A DNA stretch of 26,626 nucleotides from Gracilaria caudata (Eukaryota > Rhodophyta > Florideophyceae > Gracilariales > Gracilariaceae), in assembly GCA_030374735.1 (NCBI GenBank), contig JASCIV010000278.1, positions 1 through 26,626 on the forward strand, in the 5' to 3' direction. Of this stretch, positions 15,577 to 22,384 are shown piece after piece. Made by a program: the position numbers and the translations under genes. Every line of letters starts with the position of its first letter. Position 1 is the stretch's first letter. The notes under the pieces were generated by a model that worked only from the letters and a program-made list of their open reading frames with translations, did no database searches and had not been told where the DNA came from.

Positions 15577-16670
15577 GGCTGGCAGGGCTGGGAGACGTTA
15601 CGCAAGTTTGTTGGTGTGAACGGAAGATAGTGGCAGCGATGAAGAACGTGTGCAAAGCTATGCCCTTGTTATTCAAGCTAGAACGGCACTTGGACTAGAA
15701 GCTCCGTTCCAGGACGCTCTAATAGAATTTTTGAATTTTCAAATCTGAGTGCGATTTAAAGGGCCTTGAAATTTTAAATGTTGTAAAACAGCCAATTCAG
15801 AAGCTCGTACTTCGGTACAGCCATGACTCGTTGTACGGTGTACCTTCCTGGCACGAAGCTCGCGCTGCGTAAAAAATTGGTCACAATTGAAGCGCATCAG
15901 GCTAGCCTAGCCTAGCCCAGTGAGGTAGAGTTCGCAGTCATGTGCTGTACGACAGAACCATTTCGTACACTGTGCCTTTATATTGTTTTACCAAGATGAA
16001 GCTTTTGGTCATTTGCACCATAAAAACTCCCGCATTATGTTCTGATGATGATGTGCGGAGTCCGAGTAATGTTACAGGGGTAATTGAAAATTATAGTGTT
16101 AGTGACAACTTATTAGGGAACTTATGGTCAAGTGCTGGGGCATGGCCTAAGATTAGGTAATTTTCCCACATCAACTGCTCACATGCATGATTGACCACTA
16201 GGATAACCCTTTATTCGAGACCCTTACACTTAAAGCCACACACAGCAAAGCGACCTCTTTTTCCTCGTACAAACTTCGAAAGCGAGTTGCAATTTCTGTC
16301 TAGGTTGCTGCTTCTTACAGCACTTCTTACAGCACTGATGTCCGAGTACTTGATCCATTCGTCAAACTTCTTCTTTGATCATTGATCATTGATTCGGCCC
16401 GTGTTGCGTACGGTCCTCTGCACCTTCGTAAGAATCGCATCTACCCTTGATACAACAACGCACGATGTCGCCACAACCATTGCCTCACCCTTTTGCTCGT
16501 CGTCGTCCGTCGTGCTGAACTGCCTCACACCAAACAAATGTCACATGTTCGAATGTGTGTTCACTTCACACACGCCAACCCGGACCACGTCTCGGACTTG
16601 GTAGCCTGCGCACAGTCCCAAGTAAGCGCAATACAACATAACCAACGAACCCGATCAAGCCGAAACCATC
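15577..16670. promoter_or_regulatory. long divergent region between TOG-TACC and DPH6
   Basis: 1,094 nt, the longest spacer in the window. AT-rich next to TOG-TACC, with a 14-nt palindrome TTTGAATTTTCAAA (15730-15743). Further on are CTAGC x3 (15902-15916), a 12-nt tandem duplication CTTCTTACAGCA x2 (16311-16334) and TTGATCA repeats (about 16375-16393). No tRNA, snRNA or coding exon is recognisable. A small noncoding transcript cannot be excluded. Confidence 0.4.
16311..16334 (+). repeat. 12-nt tandem duplication upstream of DPH6
   Basis: CTTCTTACAGCA occurs twice without a gap. Each copy resembles a pyrimidine-CAG 3' splice acceptor, but no coding exon follows. Confidence 0.5.
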
Positions 16671-18677
16671 ATGAAAGTCGTTGCCCTTTTGAGCGGCGGC
16701 AAAGATAGTTGCTATTCCATTCTCAAGAGTCGTATGCACGGTCATGACGTTGTCGCCATTGCCCACATAACCCCTCCGGAGGAAGAAGCAGACTCGTACA
16801 TGTACCAATCGGTTGCGTCCAACGCCGTTCCACTCATTGCAAGCGCCCTGGCGCTACCGCTGTTTTCAAGAGCCACACACGCACGTGCCAGACAACAGCA
16901 ACTGTTTTACACACCAACTGAAAACGACGAAGTTGAAGATCTCGTGGCTCTGCTGCAAACTGTAAAACGACACTGTCCACAAGTGCAGGCCGTTTGCTCC
17001 GGTGCTTTGTGGTCCGATTACCAGCGCTTGCGCGTCGAGAGCGCTGTATCGCGAGTCGGTCTGCTTTCGCTGTCATACCTTTGGCATCGGAATCAGAGAG
17101 AACTCTTAGATGAAATGATCGAGATTGGAATTCACGCTGTGCTCGTCAAAGTAGCGGGTGTTGGATTGAATTCCAAGCATCTGGGCAAAAGTTTAAAGGA
17201 AATGCGTCCTACACTGCACCAGTTGGAAGAAAAGTATGGATCATACGTTTGCGGCGAAGGAGGCGAATTTGAGTCTCTTGTGCTGTGGATGCCCGGCTTT
17301 CACAAACGACTTGTTCTCACAGACACACAGATCGTCCCTCATTCTGAAGATCCTTATGCCCCAGTTTCGTATCTTAGAATTAACTCATGCAGCCTAGAAG
17401 AACTGACAGAGGAGCAAATTCAAACTGCGCCGCCTCAATCAATAGTGGCACCAGAGGTGTTCCGTCCCTCAGTCAATTGGGCTCATCTAATTCAACAGTG
17501 TGATGCAAACAGGAAGTCCACTTTTCAAAGTTATGAAGAAGCGTCAAAGAAAGCCGCAACACTTTCCTTGAATGTAAGTGTTGGATCAGGGAACAAGTTC
17601 CTTTACGTGTCAGTACAGTCTCCTGAAGACGGGAAGAAAGGTGTTGTTGAAGCGGCAACCCAGCTCAAGCGAGTTTTGGAGAAACATGACGAGCGTTTGG
17701 CCAGTGTCGTGTATGTGACCCTGTCGCTTAGATCGGTGACGGGGACAAGCTACAAGGAGGCTAATGCTGGATACAACGAGCTTTTCGCGGTGCCGGAATG
17801 TACCCCTCCTCCATCACGAGCATGTGTGGCTGTGTCACCAGAGAATCATTCAACAACATTAGAAGCGCTGGTGAGAAGGAAACGTGACCGAAGCGCTCCG
17901 GGCGCGTTTACATTACATGTACAATCTTTGTCGGAATGGGCGCCGCCATGCATCGGACCCTACGCGCAATTTGTGGAGGAAGACGGAATTGTGCATGTCA
18001 GTGGCGTGCTTCCGCTTTACGCGCCTACAGCGACTGTGCCGGAGAAGTTCGAAGGAAAGGCTCAAGTAGCAGCGTGTCTGTACAATCTCGAAAGAACTTT
18101 GGAGGCAAGTCACAGTAATCTGCAGAAAATGGGACTGTTTATAGCGTATACAACGAAGGACTGTCTCATAGAACAGGTTCGTCACGAGCTGAAGATCGAT
18201 CTGAACACGCGCGGAATGAATGAGGCCGTGATCATGGTGTTGCCAATTTCAGCTTTGCCCAAAGGCGCGCTTGTGGAGGTTCGAGCTGTTGGCGTCGTGA
18301 ACGAGAGTGATTTACAGTTTCCGGGGCAGGAAGGGCACAAGGAACATACTGAACACATTGTATGTGATAGTGTAGTTTGCGGGTCGCTTGGATACACGGT
18401 TTGCAGTAGAGAGCAAGAAGAAAGTATTGATGACCTGGAAGCCACTCTAGACTTGCTACTCCGCAATGAGTTTGAAAAGCATGGGAGGTTGCTATCGTTG
18501 CAGATATACTACAACAAGGCATTCTGCGCAGAAGAAGTTCGGGCTCGCTTGAGCAAGCGTGCTCCTGGAGCGGCGATAACATTGACAAAGTGCCATGAAG
18601 CTTGTGGTTGCCCGTCGACAAAATGCATAGCGGTATATGACTTATCGCCGAACGGAAGTGACAAGGATGTTTTGTGA
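16671..18677 (+). CDS. DPH6: diphthine-ammonia ligase with two RidA-like domains
   Basis: 668 aa from ATG 16671. The enzyme catalyses the last step of diphthamide synthesis on eEF2, amidating diphthine with ATP and ammonium. Residues 1-230 are the ATP-pyrophosphatase (ATP_bind_4) domain: SGGKDS PP-loop at 8-13, CSGALWSDYQRLRVE, LLSLSYLWHRNQRELL and the conserved CGEGGEFESLVL (194-205). Two YjgF/YER057c/UK114 (RidA) domains follow, about 295-390 and about 412-560, the second with CIGPYAQ and VHVSGVLP. A Cys-rich end part follows (ITLTKCHEACGCPSTKC near the C-terminus). This three-part layout is the known form in fungi and plants. Cytosolic; no targeting signal. Divergent from TOG-TACC and convergent with the bHLH gene. 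Confidence 0.95.
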   Translation: MKVVALLSGGKDSCYSILKSRMHGHDVVAIAHITPPEEEADSYMYQSVASNAVPLIASALALPLFSRATHARARQQQLFYTPTENDEVEDLVALLQTVKRHCPQVQAVCSGALWSDYQRLRVESAVSRVGLLSLSYLWHRNQRELLDEMIEIGIHAVLVKVAGVGLNSKHLGKSLKEMRPTLHQLEEKYGSYVCGEGGEFESLVLWMPGFHKRLVLTDTQIVPHSEDPYAPVSYLRINSCSLEELTEEQIQTAPPQSIVAPEVFRPSVNWAHLIQQCDANRKSTFQSYEEASKKAATLSLNVSVGSGNKFLYVSVQSPEDGKKGVVEAATQLKRVLEKHDERLASVVYVTLSLRSVTGTSYKEANAGYNELFAVPECTPPPSRACVAVSPENHSTTLEALVRRKRDRSAPGAFTLHVQSLSEWAPPCIGPYAQFVEEDGIVHVSGVLPLYAPTATVPEKFEGKAQVAACLYNLERTLEASHSNLQKMGLFIAYTTKDCLIEQVRHELKIDLNTRGMNEAVIMVLPISALPKGALVEVRAVGVVNESDLQFPGQEGHKEHTEHIVCDSVVCGSLGYTVCSREQEESIDDLEATLDLLLRNEFEKHGRLLSLQIYYNKAFCAEEVRARLSKRAPGAAITLTKCHEACGCPSTKCIAVYDLSPNGSDKDVL

Positions 18678-18857
18678 ATATTAAGGTCCGTGAGTGTGCA
18701 AAAAAAGATGGAAGGGCGTCTCGTTGTAGAGACGACGACCTTGAATGGAACGCTCATAGTAGACATGTGGTCATGGGCGCAAGAGCAAGTCGAAGGGATG
18801 TGACAGCAATCTGGATAACGCTTGGCTCATATGTTGTAGACGAGAAATGCATAAGAG
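18678..18857. other. short convergent spacer
   Basis: 180 nt between the DPH6 and bHLH stop codons. It carries both 3' UTRs, which must be short or overlap. Nothing else is seen. Confidence 0.4.
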
Positions 18858-20210
18858 TCATCTGAAGTTGGCGCGTTTCATAGCGGATGCACCATAGGTA
18901 TTTCCAAGCAAGTCGGCCACTTCGACAGCAAGATCGACGCATTTGGCATCGTAAGAACGTTGTTCGGTGTCGAAGAAAATAGCGACGGCAGCCACATGAC
19001 CACGCAAGAACACAGGCACACCAAAGCAAATGGTGAGAGAGGCGTCTGTGGCGAGCTTTGCCCTCTGAAATGCTTCGTTGTCTTCCAACGAGGGAAGCCA
19101 TTCCGGTCGCATGGTGCACATAATTCTGCCAGGAAGGTCAACCCTTGCCTTACATGTATATGGACGACTGCGGTCTCGAAAACGCTCAAGCTTCGAAAGC
19201 AAGTCTGGGTCGTCGGTATTGCCCAGCGAGGGGATTACTGCGAGCCCCAAGCGAAGCTTGGTGGCAGGACCTAGCAGCATATTGGAGGCAGAAAGGAGTC
19301 GACTTTCGGTAGATATGGCGTGCAGCTGAGGGCCGTTAGTAGTGTTAGGTGGGGGCTCCTGGTGTGGAACCCAAGCTTCGGAATACTTCCATGCGCCTTT
19401 TGTACAGATGAGTGAGAGGTAGGGGGCGAGCGCGTCCTGTATTGATAGCGAGCGACTGACTGTGCTGTTGACCCACGCATGGAGTTGAGCGCGAGAGCTG
19501 AGAGCCAGCTCGGCCTCGAGCAGTGTTTTTCGCGCATGAATGTCGCGAAAGACGCGGATAGTGTAGTCGAGGATCTGCGCCTTGTGCTTTATGCCCGTGT
19601 TGGAAGGGGGCGGCGGCAAAATGCTGAGCAGCTCCTGAAACTTTGAGTTGACCTTTGCGCGACACTTGCGCGTGTGCGAATTGTGCGTATCCTTGACGAG
19701 CGGATTGGCAGCAGGCTCGTGGCTGCTGGGGGTGAGTGGGCGATGCGACACGGGGCTGGTCAACGGCTGCGACGAGCCGGGCGGCAGCGAGGCGTCGGAG
19801 GCCTCTGTCTCATCCTCCAGCTTGACGGACAGCGAGGCGGACGACGCGTTGCGCGACGGGCGCGGCTTACGGCGCTTCGACGGCGTGGACGGCGTCGGCA
19901 CCGCAGCGCCGTGGCGCTTCGGCGCGCGCTCGCGCGGTGCAGGCGAGGCGTGCGCGCCGGCGCGCAAAGCGGCGGCAGACGTGGGCGCAGGCGCAGCAGA
20001 CGACAACGGCAACTGCTGCGCCGGCGCCAACAACGGCGGCACGGCGTCCACAAACGCCGCAGGCGGCAGCGTGGCGTGCGGCAGCGACGCGGCGCGCGAC
20101 GCCACCGCGTCAGTTCCGGCGGCAAACAGCTCGAAGAAGGAGGCGCCGTGATGCGACACGTCGGCGAGCAGTTCGAACGAGTCGGCGGGCTCGTGCGCGT
20201 GGTGCGTCAT
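18858..20210 (-). CDS. atypical bHLH transcription factor with C-terminal GAF domain
   Basis: 450 aa from the ATG at 20210; the frame is open further upstream only from a non-ATG codon. The N-terminus has an acidic/aromatic patch (DSFELLADVSHHGASFFELF, a possible activation motif), then Ala/Pro-rich sequence and a basic KRRKPRPSR (112-120) nuclear signal. The bHLH is at about 176-236: basic region HNSHTRKCRAKVNSKF, helix 1 FQELLSILP, loop, and helix 2 KHKAQILDYTIRVFRDIHAR continuing into a leucine-containing helix. The usual glutamate of the basic region (HNxxERxR) is Thr180. A GAF-type domain follows (about 255-440): ICTKGAWKYSEAWVP, DLPGRIMCTMRPEWLP and FGVPVFLRGHVAAVAIFFD, the common sensor form. 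It is a likely nuclear regulator; its ligand and targets are unknown. Convergent with DPH6 and divergent from MRNIP. Confidence 0.85.
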   Translation of the reverse strand: MTHHAHEPADSFELLADVSHHGASFFELFAAGTDAVASRAASLPHATLPPAAFVDAVPPLLAPAQQLPLSSAAPAPTSAAALRAGAHASPAPRERAPKRHGAAVPTPSTPSKRRKPRPSRNASSASLSVKLEDETEASDASLPPGSSQPLTSPVSHRPLTPSSHEPAANPLVKDTHNSHTRKCRAKVNSKFQELLSILPPPPSNTGIKHKAQILDYTIRVFRDIHARKTLLEAELALSSRAQLHAWVNSTVSRSLSIQDALAPYLSLICTKGAWKYSEAWVPHQEPPPNTTNGPQLHAISTESRLLSASNMLLGPATKLRLGLAVIPSLGNTDDPDLLSKLERFRDRSRPYTCKARVDLPGRIMCTMRPEWLPSLEDNEAFQRAKLATDASLTICFGVPVFLRGHVAAVAIFFDTEQRSYDAKCVDLAVEVADLLGNTYGASAMKRANFR

Positions 20211-20409
20211 CACGGAGCGGGGCGCGCGGACGGCAGACGGAGCAGGAGCCACTGCGACGGCGCAACGCGATGCGCCGCGCGTTGCTGCAGCGCCAGACAC
20301 ACCCGCACCGAGCAGCACGCGGCTCCGCGGCCGCGACACGCGCGGCCAAGCGCGGCGCCGTAGCTCGCGTCGCGCCACGTGTCCACGTCGTCCATGCGAG
20401 CAGAATCGT

Positions 20410-20446
20410 GCGCTTTCGCTTCGAACTTCAAACGAAGCGAAAGCGC
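20410..20446. repeat. perfect 14-bp inverted repeat in the bHLH/MRNIP promoter
   Basis: GCGCTTTCGCTTCG, 9-nt loop AACTTCAAA, CGAAGCGAAAGCGC. Every base of the arms pairs. The right arm runs into the E2F-type site. Confidence 0.7.
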
Positions 20447-20453
20447 GCCAAAA
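20443..20453 (-). promoter_or_regulatory. E2F/DP-type binding site
   Basis: GCGCGCCAAAA on +, i.e. TTTTGGCGCGC on -, a full match to the E2F consensus TTTSSCGC. It lies 113 nt upstream of the MRNIP ATG and 233 nt upstream of the bHLH ATG. E2F/DP is conserved across animals, plants and algae; occupancy here is inferred. Confidence 0.55.
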
Positions 20454-20565
20454 CGGAGCAAAGCGACGCGCGCAGCTGCGTCACGACCTGAGCGATTGTT
20501 CACGCGCGTTGTCGTCGGCGGAGCGCAGGCGCAACGGCGGCAGCGCGTGTTCGCCGCGCGGCGCG

Positions 20566-21270
20566 ATGGTGCTGTTCGTGGTGGTGCAGTGCTTCCGCTG
20601 CCACCAGCTGCAGGTGTGTCAGCGCCATCGCGACTCGCGCTTCGTGTGCAAGCTGTGCGCCGCGCGCCAGTCCGTGCGCAAGATCTTCGCGCGCTCGTCG
20701 CGCGCCGCCGAGCTGCGCCCGCTCGTGCAGCGTCTCAACCTGCAGCGCGGGCTGGCCGCCGAGCGTTACGACGACGAGAACCCCCCGTCGGCCTCCGACT
20801 CGGATCGCGAGCGCGACGGCCACGTTCACGCCCACGCCGCTCAGCCCACACTCCACGACGACGATATCGAAGCCCCGCATTGCCGCGAGGCGCCGACGCG
20901 CTCCATGCCGCGCGCGCCGCTGCATTCGCGCTGGCGAGCTGGCGCAGAGGCGCTTAACGCCGCTGCGGTTGCGGCTGCGTCTCCAACGGAGCATGCTGAG
21001 TCTTCCGACGACGATCAAATCGTGACCGCGATGCCAGACACAGGCCGTCGCGCCCCGCGCGCTCGCAAGCGAGCGCTCCGGCGCAACGAGACAACAAACA
21101 GCTTGTCAACGCCATCCACCGATCATCGCCCCACACGGCGACGCCGCATCACATCGCCTGCACGCTCCCGCGTGCAGGAGCACACCGCAGCGCCGGCGTC
21201 GCCGCAACTGCCTGAGCAATGCACCGTGCTCGCCGGCGACGAGCAGTTTCACGAAGAGGTGTGGCACTAG
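20566..21270 (+). CDS. MRNIP: MRNIP-like (MRN complex-interacting protein family) zinc-binding protein
   Basis: 234 aa from ATG 20566; the frame is open upstream without an ATG. The first ~62 residues match the MRNIP/UPF0544 domain: LFVVVQCFRCHQLQVCQ, FVCKLCAARQSVRKIF and LRPLVQRLNLQRG, compared with human VVQCFSC..FQVCQ ... WTCKLCGEKQSL ... VQKLNMLRG. Cys9/Cys12 and Cys28/Cys31 form the expected zinc site, with Cys18 as an extra. The rest is disordered: an acidic DSDRERD region, basic clusters RRAPRARKRALRR and TRRRRI (likely nuclear signals), and a C-terminal tip EQFHEEVW. In mammals the protein supports MRE11-RAD50-NBS1 in double-strand-break signalling; the same role here is inference. 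Its stop codon overlaps that of the DUF1990 gene. Confidence 0.88.
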   Translation: MVLFVVVQCFRCHQLQVCQRHRDSRFVCKLCAARQSVRKIFARSSRAAELRPLVQRLNLQRGLAAERYDDENPPSASDSDRERDGHVHAHAAQPTLHDDDIEAPHCREAPTRSMPRAPLHSRWRAGAEALNAAAVAAASPTEHAESSDDDQIVTAMPDTGRRAPRARKRALRRNETTNSLSTPSTDHRPTRRRRITSPARSRVQEHTAAPASPQLPEQCTVLAGDEQFHEEVWH

Positions 21271-21872
21271 CGCGTTTGTTGTGTAATGTGCTGCAACCTC
21301 CGGTAAACGTCCTTCTTGAATCTTCGTTGCAGCACCCGTATGAATGGCGCGGTCAGCGTGGCCGCCAAGCAGCGAGGTTTGGAGAAGCTTCTCAGTTCGA
21401 ACTCCACGTGCTCATTGTGCCTTCGCACTACCACACTCTCCTCACCCTGTAGGACGTGTCGCTCGGTGGTTGCCCATGCCACATGCATCACGTTGGCGTT
21501 CTCCCGCACCAGCATCACGCGGTTCACGTTGAGCGTCCACACGTACGGCAACACGCGTGCCGCGATCACAACCGTATCGCCCGGCGTCCACCGCGTGGCG
21601 TCACGCCGCCACATGCGCACCCAACGCAACTCGAATGCCGCGCCACTTCGCAGCGCGTGGGCGGCGCGTTCATACGCCGTCCTTCCCGAGCCGAGGCGCG
21701 CGCGCAGGTGATTCACGTAACAGTCGGGGGGTGACGCGGTGAGCGATTCGCCGTGATGACGGTAGCGCGTGCGCGCGTCGCGCGACACGCCGCCGACGGC
21801 GCTCAGATGGGCGGGCGACGGCGCGCCAAACACGCTGACGTCCACGCCGAACAGCCGCAGCGCCACGGGCAT
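21267..21872 (-). CDS. DUF1990 / UPF0548 family protein
   Basis: 201 aa from the ATG at 21872. The family pattern is clear: CYVNHLRARLGSGRTAYERA, then FELRWVRMWRRDATRWTPGD, VVIAARVLPYVWTLNVNRVM, VAWATTERHVLQGEESVVV, VEFELRSFSKPRCLAA and FIRVLQRRFKKD. Proteins of this family occur in bacteria, plants and other eukaryotes; the fold is thought related to START-type beta barrels, but no biochemical role is established that I know. There is no signal or transit peptide. It is convergent with MRNIP and divergent from the URB2-like gene. Codons are very GC-rich. Confidence 0.87.
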   Translation of the reverse strand: MPVALRLFGVDVSVFGAPSPAHLSAVGGVSRDARTRYRHHGESLTASPPDCYVNHLRARLGSGRTAYERAAHALRSGAAFELRWVRMWRRDATRWTPGDTVVIAARVLPYVWTLNVNRVMLVRENANVMHVAWATTERHVLQGEESVVVRRHNEHVEFELRSFSKPRCLAATLTAPFIRVLQRRFKKDVYRRLQHITQQTR

Positions 21873-22204
21873 GGCGCAAGCGCGGGCTCGCGGCGCGTCA
21901 ACAGCGGCCCGGCGGCAACGGGACGCGCTTTTGGGTGCGCACTCTCAGCGGTGTGTGGCAGACGCGGCTGCGCGCATATTGCTGCCGCGCTGCGCAACAC
22001 GCTGCAAAACGTGTGGCGTTTTGATTGGGGCGCGCACCTCTTTGTCAACGTTTCTGCTCGGCGCGTGTCGCGTTGGCTACGTGCGCGCCGTATGAAACTG
22101 CGCCGCGCGTTGTGCGCGTCGCCGTCTTGCGCACAGCGCGCGCGTCTCTGTCCGTCCACTGCGCCCGCTTTACAGAAATTTCCTGCCCCAAAGATCCGCC
22201 CGCC
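21873..22204. promoter_or_regulatory. divergent promoter region of the DUF1990 and URB2-like genes
   Basis: About 330 GC-rich nt. A CCAAT box in minus orientation (ATTGG at 22024-22028) is the only recognisable element. An E2F-like GCGCGCCAAA (21821-21830) lies just inside the DUF1990 coding region. Open frames here are GC-driven and lack domains. Confidence 0.35.
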
Positions 22205-22321
22205 ATGACGAAGCGATCATACGCCCTGAGCAAGCTGCTCCGCCGGATGCTGTTCCTGGATCGCATGCTGTGGCGCTTCCTGGTGCTCGTGTGCTCGGCC
22301 GACGCTCACGACAGTTCGTGA
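22205..22321 (+). CDS. possible 38-aa upstream ORF or micropeptide
   Basis: An ATG in strong context (CGCCATGAC) opens 38 codons ending in TGA at 22321, 63 nt before the URB2-like ATG. The product is basic at the N-terminus (MTKRSYALSKLLRR), then hydrophobic (MLFLDRMLWRFLVLVCSA). It could be a regulatory upstream ORF in the URB2-like leader, a small membrane peptide, or chance. I recognise no family. Confidence 0.3.
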   Translation: MTKRSYALSKLLRRMLFLDRMLWRFLVLVCSADAHDSS

Positions 22322-22384
22322 TCATTTTTCCCTCCGTGTGTTCTTCCCCATGTGTGTCGCACCGTCTCTCGCTCTCGACTCCAC

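Larger units (their letters stand above)
20211..20565. promoter_or_regulatory. bidirectional promoter of the bHLH and MRNIP genes
   Basis: 355 nt between divergent ATGs, very GC-rich at both ends. It contains a perfect 14-bp inverted repeat and a consensus E2F site (separate entries). No TATA box is seen. Confidence 0.55.

Noticed and set aside
15804..15860. GTAC-TTCG-GTAC small hairpin and nearby GGTACA/TGTACC words
   Set aside because: The stem is only 4 bp and the surrounding pairing is imperfect; not enough for an RNA gene call.
15902..15916. CTAGC x3 tandem as a possible transposon end or satellite
   Set aside because: Only three short copies, with no inverted partner, target duplication or transposase nearby.
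16043..16053. TGATGATGATG resembling a C box of a C/D snoRNA
   Set aside because: No CTGA D box at a suitable distance and no terminal stem; simple TGA repeats explain it.
19648..20491. Several plus-strand open frames opposite the bHLH N-terminal region
   Set aside because: Arg/Gly/Ala-rich shadows of GC-rich minus-strand coding sequence; the bHLH and GAF domains fix the real strand.
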